A DNA stretch of 64,000 nucleotides from JACKDW01 sp964621785 (lineage in GTDB: Bacteria > Myxococcota_A > Polyangia > Nannocystales > Nannocystaceae), in contig CAZUPD010000023.1 of the NCBI GenBank assembly GCA_964621785.1, positions 11,642 to 75,641 of the forward strand, read 5' to 3'. Below, in pieces: positions 1 through 8,386 of the stretch (position 1 is the first letter of the stretch; each line of letters opens with the position of its first letter). The notes under the pieces were generated by a model. The model saw only the letters and a list, made by a program, of their open reading frames with translations, did no database searches and had not been told where the DNA came from. Made by a program: the position numbers and the translations under genes.

Positions 1-182
1 TCGGGTGGTGGGGCCCAACCCGGGTTGGCATCACATGCACCCCTGAGGTCTGCAATCAGATACAGTGGCTCCAAATCATTGCAGGTACAATTAAATCAGT
101 GCCACCGCCGCGGGAGGGACTCGTGCTGCCGTTGCCCGTCCCGACCGCTGTCGGGTCGGAGTCGTAGGTCAGGCGCTCTCAA
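1..182. other. Left-edge non-coding stretch
   Basis: No convincing gene is seen. This is the region downstream of the minus-strand HEAT-like gene. It carries the first copy of the iterated palindrome (TGCAGGTACA at 80-89). Confidence 0.5.
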
Positions 183-1910
183 TCAAGCGTTGCCCGTGGG
201 CGGGGTCGAGCTGGCTCCTGCGTTCGTGGCGTCGGTCGAGGTGGGTTGCTCGGTTGCGACGGTGAGGGCGGGCTCTTTGCCCTTGGGGAGCAGCGCGAGT
301 AGGGCCTGTTGTGTCTCGTGTTGGATTTTGGCGACCAAGTCGCTAAACACCCGCAGCTCGCCCATCTCGACCTGGCGACCATCTAAAAATCGCTGGCTGA
401 GGATCAGGTCGACGTGCTGTAAACGGCGCTGGAATGCGTTGAACAGGGCGAGGCGGGCTGCAGCTCGGGCCCCGGCGGTTTCGACGATATGCCCGTTGAA
501 CCGGAGTTTGGCCAGCGCGGTAAACAGGACTCCGCTGGCGCCGAACAACAGCTCCGCCAGCGTGTTGGGATTTTTGCCGAACGCGACCATGTAGATCGCG
601 ATCCCGGTCGCACCGAGTCCGAGGATGAACACGGCCACGGTCATTCCGACCGAGATCCATGTCGCCACGCCGTCACCCAACGCGATCAACTTCATGTGTT
701 CGCGGTGACGTTTGTCGAGTTCTTCGGCGAACAGACGGCGTTGATCGAGGGATTGGCTGCGCTCTTTGATCCGGTCGAACGCCCGTTGACCGCCGAGTTC
801 GACAAACAGGGTCCGGGCAGCCTGTTCCCGCTCCGGGTTGCCGCAGTGCAGGTGCTTATCGAGGGCGGCGACGACTTCGGAACGCGGCATCACCCGCAGG
901 GCATCGGCGTAGCGGCTGAGTTTGGCCGGGTGCTCGGTGACCGCTTCCAAGACTGCGTTCAACGCTTTTTCGGCCCCGATGAGGCGTTCCAAAGCCCGCG
1001 CCGCTTCGACAAACACACCCGGGCTCGGGTTGCCGAGTTCTTCCATCAGAAGCTCGGTCTGGGGAACGCCCAACAGGCCCATCGCCCGTACGGCAAACCC
1101 GATCATGTCGTAGAAGCGACGGTCGCGACGACGGGTGACGGCAAATCGGGCGAGTGTGTGGGAGGCTTCTCGCGCCCGTGGCGAGTTGCGAAATTTGCCG
1201 AGTACCCACAGCGCATCCCAGGTGTGGCTGGCAAAGTCGGCGTCGTCGACCTGCTTTTTGACCCCGTCGAATGCGGCCAACAGCGGGATGGCCCGAAGGG
1301 CACGTAAGGCGGCGGCGGTGGTGTCGTGGGGGTTGTAGTCGTCGTCATCCCACTCGGCGACGACAAATGTATCGGCGACGGGAAATGGAGTGTTGCCACC
1401 TTCGAGTGCCCACAGCAGAGCCTGTTCGCATGGTTGGTCCCCGTGTTTGGCACCGAGCGCCCAGCACAGGCAGCGGATCAACAGATGTTCATCGGCATCG
1501 ACCCGCAAATCCTTGCTGCGGGCGCGCGCCCAGTCGTATTGATCCGACGTCCCGACAGCGGTGGCGAGGACCCAGTAGCGGACCCAGTGGTTTTGCTCGT
1601 GCGTGCGGTCGGAGAAACGTTGGATCAGGTCGCGCGCTTCGGGATGTTCTTCGGTGACTGCGACGAGCACAGAGACCTGCCACGACCGTGACCACGATTC
1701 CGGAGAGTTGCTGTCTTCGGTCCGCCCGGGCTTGAGCTCGAGTCGTAAAAGCTCGACTAACTGGGTTCGTAATTCGTGGCGGACATCCGACCGAAGATGC
1801 GGTAGGAGGTCCATCAACTCGCGCCGTGCCTGCTCACTCCCGGTGCGCAGGATCTCGAGCATCTGGTCGATCGTCGGAGTCTGTGTCAGGGTCGTCGGAG
1901 GCTGAAACAC
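183..1910 (-). CDS. HEAT-like repeat protein with two C-terminal membrane segments
   Basis: A 575-residue protein of unknown function. Residues about 1-410 are strings of amphipathic helices with the spacing and composition of HEAT/armadillo-type repeats, which usually bind proteins. Two hydrophobic segments follow at about 422-447 and 453-471, then a helical cytoplasmic-type tail and a low-complexity Thr/Ala/Pro end. It is therefore probably an inner-membrane protein with a large soluble N-terminal scaffold. The start is the GTG at 1908-1910: TACAAT lies 8 bases upstream on the minus strand and there is no Shine-Dalgarno, so the mRNA may be leaderless. It is divergent from the prenyltransferase-like gene. 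The domain assignment is inferred from repeat texture only. Confidence 0.6.
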   Translation of the reverse strand: MFQPPTTLTQTPTIDQMLEILRTGSEQARRELMDLLPHLRSDVRHELRTQLVELLRLELKPGRTEDSNSPESWSRSWQVSVLVAVTEEHPEARDLIQRFSDRTHEQNHWVRYWVLATAVGTSDQYDWARARSKDLRVDADEHLLIRCLCWALGAKHGDQPCEQALLWALEGGNTPFPVADTFVVAEWDDDDYNPHDTTAAALRALRAIPLLAAFDGVKKQVDDADFASHTWDALWVLGKFRNSPRAREASHTLARFAVTRRRDRRFYDMIGFAVRAMGLLGVPQTELLMEELGNPSPGVFVEAARALERLIGAEKALNAVLEAVTEHPAKLSRYADALRVMPRSEVVAALDKHLHCGNPEREQAARTLFVELGGQRAFDRIKERSQSLDQRRLFAEELDKRHREHMKLIALGDGVATWISVGMTVAVFILGLGATGIAIYMVAFGKNPNTLAELLFGASGVLFTALAKLRFNGHIVETAGARAAARLALFNAFQRRLQHVDLILSQRFLDGRQVEMGELRVFSDLVAKIQHETQQALLALLPKGKEPALTVATEQPTSTDATNAGASSTPPTGNA

Positions 1911-2090
1911 CGGGCTCGATTGTATCTTGAAATACCCGACACTGGCCTATACAAACGTCACGTTCGCGCGCATGTCAGCGATGTGCATGCAAACAATCTC
2001 GACGGGCGCAGGTGGCCGGGTTCGATCACCAGCGGTGATGTCGATTTCAGCGCGCTACGTCGCCCGGGAGATGTAGTACCCTGCCAGCCT

Positions 2091-2798
2091 ATGTCGCGTG
2101 GTCGTTTGTTTGTTTTCGATCGCTATCTGCCGTTGTTTGATCCCGACAAGTTTAACGATGTCGGGTTCTACCAAGAGCTCGAATCGATCGGATACCGCCA
2201 GATATTGCTCGGGGGCACCGGGGCTGCCAACCTCGCGGGCTTGGTCGCGGAGCTCAAAGCCCAGACCAACCTGCAGGTGTGCCTGTATCCGGCTGGTCCG
2301 GATTCCGTCGCGCCGGCCGATGTCGTGATCATGCCGGATGTGATGAACTCGAACTCCCACTACGCCCGCCCCTGTGGGTCCGGCTCGGTGGCCACCGCGA
2401 TGAACATTCGTCGCCAGGGGCTCAACTATGTGCCGGTCGCCTACATCATCATGGGCAACTCGACCGCGCGGTGGTACTTCGACGCCTACCTGTTGCCTTC
2501 GAACAAGATTTTGCTGGGCTACGCCAACTATGCACATATGGTGGGCTATCCCTATCTCGCGCTCGACTACGAAGATCCGAAGATCGATATCGACGCCAAA
2601 CTCATCGCCGAGCTCAAGCAGATCGGCGAGATGCGTCTGGTCGTCTCCGACGAGTTCACGCCCGAGACTGCAGCCAATGCGCTCGCCGTGGGGGCCGATA
2701 CCGTGATCACGCCCTCCGATGTCTATGAGGAAGCCGGCGGGCTTGTTCAAGCTCTCGAGCTCGCGCGGGTATTTTACGATAAATTACTCAAGCAATAG
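2091..2798 (+). CDS. PcrB/GGGP synthase-family (MoeO5-like) protein
   Basis: A 235-residue TIM-barrel-type protein resembling the geranylgeranylglyceryl-phosphate/heptaprenylglyceryl-phosphate synthase family, which joins a prenyl chain to glycerol-1-phosphate. MoeO5 of moenomycin synthesis is a relative that uses 3-phosphoglycerate. Visible family marks are FDPDK near the N-terminus, LLGGTG, a PxxxNS-type segment (MPDVMNSNSHY), and a C-terminal ADTVITPSDVYEE that matches the end of PcrB. The region equivalent to YLEYSG reads YLALDY, and the usual GGGI phosphate-binding loop reads SDEF. The acceptor or chemistry may therefore differ. ATG 2091 is chosen because TACCCT sits 8 bases upstream; a longer in-frame ORF from 1920 is unlikely. 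An iterated palindrome immediately follows the stop. Confidence 0.7.
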   Translation: MSRGRLFVFDRYLPLFDPDKFNDVGFYQELESIGYRQILLGGTGAANLAGLVAELKAQTNLQVCLYPAGPDSVAPADVVIMPDVMNSNSHYARPCGSGSVATAMNIRRQGLNYVPVAYIIMGNSTARWYFDAYLLPSNKILLGYANYAHMVGYPYLALDYEDPKIDIDAKLIAELKQIGEMRLVVSDEFTPETAANALAVGADTVITPSDVYEEAGGLVQALELARVFYDKLLKQ

Positions 2799-2809
2799 TG
2801 TAGGTACAT

Positions 2810-4459
2810 TTGGTGGTGGCGAGTCGACAACCCAGTGCGTCCAACCCTTTGCTCATGTCGGGCGCGATCAAGCTGTTGGCCAGCCCGAATCGCTCGAGAA
2901 CCGCCCGGGCGCCGCGGCCCCTCCCCAAAACACTATGGTCGACGTTTTTCGGGGCGATAGCGATTGGCTCGACGGCGGCGGCGGTCGGTGCCTACTACAT
3001 CACCCTGACGGTCGTGTTTCCACCGGGGGCACTTTCGATATTTCTCGCCATCTTGGCGGGGTTTGTCGGGCTTTCGATCGTGGCGATGGCGATCGCCCAC
3101 AACCGACTGACGCGCAAGTTAGTCGCGTGGATCGACCAGCCCGGCGATACTGTCGACCTCGACGCCTGGCGCCAGGCCCTCAACTACCCGGTGATGATGT
3201 CGATTGCCATCGGTGTCGCGGCGCTCTTGGTATGTGTCCTTTCGGCCGTGTTGACGACGGTGTTTGTCGGTGGTGCCCTGCTCATTCACATCATCGTCGG
3301 GGGGGTACTCGCCGGGATTTTAGATGCACTGTTTGCCTGGATGTTCATCGAGCATCGCATGCGACATGTCCTTCGCGCCATGGCCGCGCGCAATCCGTTG
3401 TTGCCGGTTTCCGGCCCCCGGATCATCGGGATCGGGATCGGCACCAAGATGGCGATCGTCATTGTCGGCGTGAGCGTGGTCGGTGCAGTTGTTGCAGGTA
3501 CACTGGCCTATCGGGGTGCCGAGGCTGCAGTCGCCGGAGGTGGTCTCGAGGGACTCGCGCTCCGGATCTTTGGCGTGACGGTACTCGGGTTGCTCGTCTC
3601 ACTCAGTGGTTGCCTGTTGGTCGCGCAGCAAGCAACGGTCACGCTCCAAGAACTGACGGAAATGCTGACCAACCTCAGCCCGGAGGGTTATAGCCAGCGG
3701 GCACTGCCCTGCGACGGCGACGAGACCGGACACCTGATGTCCGCGGTCAATCGCATGCTCGACGGGCTCGAAGAGCGCGAGTTTATCAAGGATGCATTTA
3801 GCCGCTATGTCACTCGCCAAGTGTCCGATGTGGTCCTGCAGGGCGGCCTCGACTTGGGTGGTGAGATGCGCCAGGTGACGATCCTGATGGCCGATATTCG
3901 CGGGTTCACCTCGATGTCTGAGGAGATGGCTCCAAAGACAGTCGTCAAGCTTCTCAACCGGTACTTCACCGCCATGGTGGAGGCCTGCATGGAACACGAT
4001 GGGCTGATCGACAAGTTTATCGGCGATGCCATCATGGTGGTGTTTGGCGCTCCCGCGCGGACCGAGCCCGAGGTCTCGGCCCTCAGCGCGGCCCGGGCTG
4101 GACTCGCTATGAACAGGCGCCTACTGATGCTCAACTGCAAACTACAGGCGGAGGGGCTCGACCCGCTGCGCATTGGTATCGGGATCCATTCGGGCGACGC
4201 GATCGCGGGCAACATCGGGTCACCGCAGCGCCTCAACTACACAGTCATCGGCGACGCCGTCAATATCGCGGCCCGGATCGAGACCGCGTCGAAGGAACTC
4301 GCGCAAAACCTGTTGATATCAGAGGAAACGCGCAAACTACTCGGAGAGCAGGCGATTGTGGGCGTCGGTGAAGTTGTTCAACTCAAGGGCAAGTCGAAAC
4401 CGACGCGGGTCTTTCCGCTGATGGGGTTACGCGAGGACGCCTCGGTCGAGGCGGTGTAG
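2810..4459 (+). CDS. Membrane-bound class III adenylate/guanylate cyclase with HAMP-like linker
   Basis: A 549-residue protein with about six hydrophobic segments in residues 45-280, a HAMP-like linker around 285-330, and a C-terminal class III cyclase catalytic domain (about 345-530). The two metal-binding aspartates are visible in MADIRGFTS and KFIGDAIMVVFG, and the transition-state region in YTVIGDAVNIAARIE. It should make a cyclic nucleotide, most likely cAMP, in the cytoplasm in response to a membrane or lipid signal. The start is uncertain: TTG 2810 and GTG 2813/2816 are in frame. It begins about 11 bases after the upstream stop with the palindrome TGTAGGTACA (2799-2808) filling the gap where a ribosome site would sit. 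It is probably co-transcribed with the prenyltransferase-like gene. Confidence 0.85.
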   Translation: MVVASRQPSASNPLLMSGAIKLLASPNRSRTARAPRPLPKTLWSTFFGAIAIGSTAAAVGAYYITLTVVFPPGALSIFLAILAGFVGLSIVAMAIAHNRLTRKLVAWIDQPGDTVDLDAWRQALNYPVMMSIAIGVAALLVCVLSAVLTTVFVGGALLIHIIVGGVLAGILDALFAWMFIEHRMRHVLRAMAARNPLLPVSGPRIIGIGIGTKMAIVIVGVSVVGAVVAGTLAYRGAEAAVAGGGLEGLALRIFGVTVLGLLVSLSGCLLVAQQATVTLQELTEMLTNLSPEGYSQRALPCDGDETGHLMSAVNRMLDGLEEREFIKDAFSRYVTRQVSDVVLQGGLDLGGEMRQVTILMADIRGFTSMSEEMAPKTVVKLLNRYFTAMVEACMEHDGLIDKFIGDAIMVVFGAPARTEPEVSALSAARAGLAMNRRLLMLNCKLQAEGLDPLRIGIGIHSGDAIAGNIGSPQRLNYTVIGDAVNIAARIETASKELAQNLLISEETRKLLGEQAIVGVGEVVQLKGKSKPTRVFPLMGLREDASVEAV

Positions 4460-4653
4460 GCCGACACGTACGGCGCAGTGCGAGTCTCGAGCGTTCTTTC
4501 GTGTAACTGTCAACCGATTTCAATGTGCTCGCAAAGACACGTCCGGTAGAACATGGTGCATGTGTCCGGGTGTGCGCCGAGATTGACCGGACCACTGTCG
4601 GTTGATCGTGAAACATGGTTGGAAGTTCATCCGCCGGCAGGTAGCCTGGTTGG

Positions 4654-5343
4654 GTGGGTGATGGGCGGCAGGAGATCGAACGGGTGCAATGGTCGATGCG
4701 ACAGGTTACCTGGTCGAAAGAGCATGCCGTCCAAGCACTCGACGCACTGTCCCAAACTGTCGAGCAAGTTTGTCGCGTTCACTTTCCCCACGCGGCTGGC
4801 TACCGGATCCAGCGGGCGTCGATCTCCGGCTTGATCGAGGGGCGGCGCGTGGTGATCGTCGGCGACGAGATCGAAGCGTTGGTCAGCGCCCAGTGTTTTG
4901 ATGTGTCTACAACAGATACTGTCGAGACGCAGCGCGAGGTTCGGTTGGTGGCCGTCGTCCGAAGGACGACTCCCGAGCCGACTCCGACACCCTGGCTCAC
5001 GCTGATGGCCGAGCGGCCAGGCTGGACCCTCTTCCTCGGCACGGTGTTGTTCTTTGCCCTGCTCGGCCAACTGTGGGTCCCGGGGATTGAGGGGTACTTC
5101 CGTCTTTCGATGATGATGAGTTTCCTCGTCATGATGGCGCCGGCAGTCGCGTGGATGATGGGCGCGCGGGTCGGGATGTTGCCCGAAGCGCTCGAGACAG
5201 CGGGCACGAGCGGATGGGCGAGCCTGCCCCCGGCCCTGCAACCGCAACATCACTCACGTTGGCGGGCACTCAAAAGGTGCGTGCATGATCAACAGCGTGT
5301 GGTCGACAGCCGCCGTAGTTTGCCGTTTCGCCGGTCTGTGTGA
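4654..5343 (+). CDS. Small two-TM membrane protein, unknown
   Basis: A 229-residue unrecognised protein. Residues 1-115 form a soluble alpha/beta-looking domain. Two hydrophobic segments follow at about 123-142 and 151-172, then a basic, low-complexity tail that may be over-extended. The GTG at 4654 is preceded by TAGCCT with a 6-base gap, fitting the leaderless pattern seen elsewhere here. A second possible start is the ATG at 4661 in another frame, which is not used. There is no clear relation to the neighbouring cyclase or the ligase operon, except the same orientation. Confidence 0.55.
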   Translation: MGDGRQEIERVQWSMRQVTWSKEHAVQALDALSQTVEQVCRVHFPHAAGYRIQRASISGLIEGRRVVIVGDEIEALVSAQCFDVSTTDTVETQREVRLVAVVRRTTPEPTPTPWLTLMAERPGWTLFLGTVLFFALLGQLWVPGIEGYFRLSMMMSFLVMMAPAVAWMMGARVGMLPEALETAGTSGWASLPPALQPQHHSRWRALKRCVHDQQRVVDSRRSLPFRRSV

Positions 5344-5521
5344 CCTGTTGTTGTGCTCGGCCAACAACCGTCGGACCTGTGCCTGTACAACGAGATATGC
5401 GCGATAGTGCCGGTTGTTTTCGCGCGGTGCGCGAGATGGTGCTTGACGCGGATCCCGAGTCTCGCCGAAGCTCGCCCACGTCGCGTCGGGCTAGGCAACG
5501 TCCACGCGATGTGTGCGAGTC

Positions 5522-6121
5522 ATGGCCAAACCGATCATTGTCACCCAAGGCGGCGCCGAGTCGCGTTTCAAGTTGGAGAAGCTCGATCGCAGCAAGCTCT
5601 ACGGCAAACGCCAGCGCCAAACCCTCGACCCCGAAGGCAACCGCTGTGAGCGTGCCGAACTGACCAAGGACGGCGCGCTGCTGATTCGGTCGGGCATGAC
5701 GGCCCAGGCCTACTTCGACGAAGTGGGCAAGTGGGTCCCCAACAAGGAGCTCATCGGTCTCGACAAAGATGGCAACCCGGTGCCGTCGGTGCCCTCGACC
5801 CTGGGCGTCGCCCAGGACCTCGAAGGTCCCGTCGATCCGACCGAGGTACTCGACCTGGCACTTCGGGCAGTCTACCTGTTGACCCCCGAGGATCTCGACG
5901 CCGGCCTCAAGAAGGCCTTGCTCAAGGGTCAGGTCTTTCGCTTCACGTTCAACTATCGCGCGACCTACAACTCCGAAATCGCCTACCTCGTGGGCAACAA
6001 GTCGGGGTTTTTTGCCCTCATCGGGTCTCCGGGGATCAGCGAGTGGTGCGAGCTCGAGACCGCCGCCGTCGATACCTTCGAGGACGACGACGACGACGAC
6101 GATTTCGACTTTGAGTTTTAG
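5522..6121 (+). CDS. Unknown protein with poly-Asp tail, first gene of ligase operon
   Basis: A 199-residue soluble protein without a recognised domain. It starts MAKPIIVTQGG, is lysine/arginine-rich over the first 45 residues, has a mixed alpha/beta middle, and ends in a run of seven aspartates followed by FDFEF. Acidic tails of this kind can mimic nucleic acid or bind basic partners. ATG 5522 is preferred over GTG 5513. It is separated from the next gene by 15 bases containing a good Shine-Dalgarno (GGGAAGGGGAG), so the three genes 5522-8319 form one operon. The function is probably linked to the ligase-like enzyme, by inference only. Confidence 0.7.
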   Translation: MAKPIIVTQGGAESRFKLEKLDRSKLYGKRQRQTLDPEGNRCERAELTKDGALLIRSGMTAQAYFDEVGKWVPNKELIGLDKDGNPVPSVPSTLGVAQDLEGPVDPTEVLDLALRAVYLLTPEDLDAGLKKALLKGQVFRFTFNYRATYNSEIAYLVGNKSGFFALIGSPGISEWCELETAAVDTFEDDDDDDDFDFEF

Positions 6122-6136
6122 GGAAGGGGAGCCGCA

Positions 6137-6829
6137 ATGCGTAAGATTCACCTGATGAATGAGGCCAAGCGCGATGCCACTATCGCGATTGAGTCCAGTA
6201 AACCTGCGGATGGCGCTTCGTTGGGCGTCCAGGGCAAGAAGTTGGCGTTTCGCCGCTACCTCGCCGCGAGCGAGGGGGGATTGCACATCGAGTTGGTGCG
6301 CAGTCACGGCAAGTCCTACGGCCAGGCGCTCGTCGACGCCGACCCCGAGATCGACATCGAGTCGGTCGGTCGGGCGTTGGGCGATACCCAAACCGTATTC
6401 CTATCGGCCAAAGGCGATGTCCTGCACGCCTCGCCCAAGATTGTCGAGGTGCTCTTTGGGACAGATGGAAAAGAGCGCGAGCGCAAGGATCCACAGGACA
6501 TCCCGGGCAACTGCAACGACGACCAACCGGTGCGGTGGACCGGGCGCAAGCTCAGCAAAGGCGATGCCATCACCCGGTTTGCCTTTCGCCGGACCGTCCA
6601 GATCAAACACGTCGACGGCCTGACCTACGACTTTTTGTACGCCATGGCCAAGGAACTCCACGAGGAGGCCAAGGTGGTGATGATCGGGGCAGGTGCCAAA
6701 GGTAAGGCGCCGCTTATCTTCCAGGACAACGGTAAACCCTACCGCGGATTTTTGGAGGGACGCATCGACGGCGAGCGCTACAAGCTGTTGCTGCACCTCA
6801 GCGATATGGAACTCAAGGCGCCCGAATAG
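6137..6829 (+). CDS. Unknown protein, second gene of ligase operon
   Basis: A 230-residue soluble protein, unrecognised. It opens MRKIHLMNEAKRDATIAIES. The central portion (about 85-150) contains KGDVLHASPKIVEVLFG and is rich in charged residues. The C-terminal portion contains a helix (DGLTYDFLYAMAKELHEEA) and a beta-rich end. No signal peptide or membrane segment is seen. It lies between the acidic-tail protein and the ligase-like gene, 15 and 32 bases away. A GAGGTGATGAAATG start region leads into the ligase gene. This tight packing suggests the three products work in one complex or pathway. Confidence 0.7.
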   Translation: MRKIHLMNEAKRDATIAIESSKPADGASLGVQGKKLAFRRYLAASEGGLHIELVRSHGKSYGQALVDADPEIDIESVGRALGDTQTVFLSAKGDVLHASPKIVEVLFGTDGKERERKDPQDIPGNCNDDQPVRWTGRKLSKGDAITRFAFRRTVQIKHVDGLTYDFLYAMAKELHEEAKVVMIGAGAKGKAPLIFQDNGKPYRGFLEGRIDGERYKLLLHLSDMELKAPE

Positions 6830-6861
6830 CCGGCACCACACGAATTGAAAGAGGTGATGAA

Positions 6862-8319
6862 ATGAGCCTGTACACCACCGATTCTGCCCGTCCTTTGGGA
6901 AAGGGCTTCCAGTCCCCCGCCGGCAGTGTGCTCGACCGCGAATTGCAGTCGATGCTCCGCAACTACAAGCGCAGCACCGCCGGCCGCTACCGTGCGGTCG
7001 TCGAAGATGACTTTTTAACCTCGTTGCCCCACGGCGAGCTGATGGTCTCGCCCAAGATGGACGGCGAGATGTGGTTTATGATCCTCGACGAGAAGGACGC
7101 CTTTTTGGCCAACCCCAAAGGCCGCGTCATCTCGGGCAAGGTGCCGATTTTGGAAGAGGCCCAGGCTGCGTTGGGTCGCGCCAAAGGGCGGACGATCATC
7201 GCCGGCGAGTTGTTTGCGGTCAACAAAGACAAGTCCCGTCCACGCGTCGGCGGCCTCTCGTCGGCGATGGGTGGCGAGGCCAAGGCCCAGGTCGGGCGTA
7301 TGGCATTCGCCGCGTTTGATTCGCTGATCGGGGGCGATGCCGAGTCGGGGGGCAGCATCCCGCTGTACGCCGATCGTCTCGCCATGCTCGAGCGCCTGTT
7401 TAAGGGGGGCAAGCGGGCCAAGGCCATTCGCACCGAGCTCGTCAAGGGCGGAGCGAGTGTGGCCCAACTGTTCGAGCAGTGGGTCGCCGGAGGTAAGGGC
7501 GAGGGCCTTGTCATCCGCACACCAGAAAACGCGATCTTCAAGGCCAAGCCGACGATCAACCTCGATGCGGTGATCATCGGCTACACCGAGTCGAGCGATG
7601 GACCCGACAAGGTTGGTTCGGTCCTGTTGGCGTTGATGCGCGACGACGGCAAGTTTCACGTGTTGGGCTCGTGCGGCAACATGCCGACCGAGCAGCGGGT
7701 CGCGTTTATGAAACAGCTCAAGACGACCGTGTGCGGCTCGGAGTACCGCTACGCCAACAGCCGCGGCGCCCTGTATCGGTTTGTTCGCCCCGAGACCGTC
7801 ATCGAGATCAAGGTGACGGACATTCAAAGCGACGATTCGAGCGGCGATCCGATCCAGCGTATGGTGTTGGAACAGTCCGAGGGCAAGTACAAGGCCGTCC
7901 GCCAGTTGCCGGGCGCCAGCATCCTGCACCCGGTGTTTGTCCGCGTCCGCGACGATAAAGGCGTCAACCCGACCGACATCCGCCTGGGACAGGTGTTGGA
8001 GCGCTGCCTGGTCGAAAACCTCGACAGCAAAGCCGAGAAGTTGGTGCTTCCAGTCAGCACCGTACTGCGCCGCGAGGTCTACACCAAGACTGTCAAGGGC
8101 GAGATCGCGGTCCGCAAATTAGTTGTATGGCAAACAAACAAGGACAAGATCGATCCCACGTTCCCAGCGTTTGTCACCCACTTTACCGACTACAGCCCTG
8201 GGCGCCGTGACCCGCTCAAGCGCGAAGTTCGGCTGGCACCCGTCAAGGACGAGGCCCTGCGGATCGGCGATGACTTGATCGCCAAGCAAATCAAGGGGGG
8301 CTGGTCGTTGGTCAAATAG
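6862..8319 (+). CDS. ATP-dependent DNA-ligase-like nucleotidyltransferase with extra C-terminal domain
   Basis: A 485-residue protein with the full set of covalent nucleotidyltransferase motifs. Motif I is VSPKMDGEM (catalytic Lys of KxDG, about residue 75), motif III IIAGELF, IIIa FAAFDSL, IV GEGLVIR, V IFKAKP followed by LDAVIIGY, and a motif VI-like HPVFVRVRDDK at the end of the OB fold. The segment after motif V matches DNA ligases better than RNA ligases. There is no N-terminal DNA-binding domain and no LigD nuclease or polymerase. About 110 residues beyond the OB fold form a domain I do not recognise. It should self-adenylate and seal nicks, but the substrate is unproven. It is the last gene of its operon and a terminator follows. 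Confidence 0.85.
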   Translation: MSLYTTDSARPLGKGFQSPAGSVLDRELQSMLRNYKRSTAGRYRAVVEDDFLTSLPHGELMVSPKMDGEMWFMILDEKDAFLANPKGRVISGKVPILEEAQAALGRAKGRTIIAGELFAVNKDKSRPRVGGLSSAMGGEAKAQVGRMAFAAFDSLIGGDAESGGSIPLYADRLAMLERLFKGGKRAKAIRTELVKGGASVAQLFEQWVAGGKGEGLVIRTPENAIFKAKPTINLDAVIIGYTESSDGPDKVGSVLLALMRDDGKFHVLGSCGNMPTEQRVAFMKQLKTTVCGSEYRYANSRGALYRFVRPETVIEIKVTDIQSDDSSGDPIQRMVLEQSEGKYKAVRQLPGASILHPVFVRVRDDKGVNPTDIRLGQVLERCLVENLDSKAEKLVLPVSTVLRREVYTKTVKGEIAVRKLVVWQTNKDKIDPTFPAFVTHFTDYSPGRRDPLKREVRLAPVKDEALRIGDDLIAKQIKGGWSLVK

Positions 8320-8339
8320 ACCTCGATCAGGTTGCACAC

Positions 8340-8361
8340 AAAGGGGCCTGCGGGCCCTTTT
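8340..8361 (+). terminator. Terminator of ligase operon
   Basis: A G+C-rich hairpin (AAAGGG pairing CCCTTT with an inner CC/GG and a TGC loop) ends in TTTT. It lies 20 bases after the ligase stop and before the convergent hydrolase gene, so it may work both ways. Confidence 0.75.
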
Positions 8362-8386
8362 GTCGTTCGAATCGGACGAAAATTTA

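Noticed and set aside
489..1307. 272-codon plus-strand ORF opposite the HEAT-like gene
   Set aside because: It is antisense to a well-formed gene. Its codons mirror G+C-rich third positions of the minus-strand gene and it shows no domain or signal.
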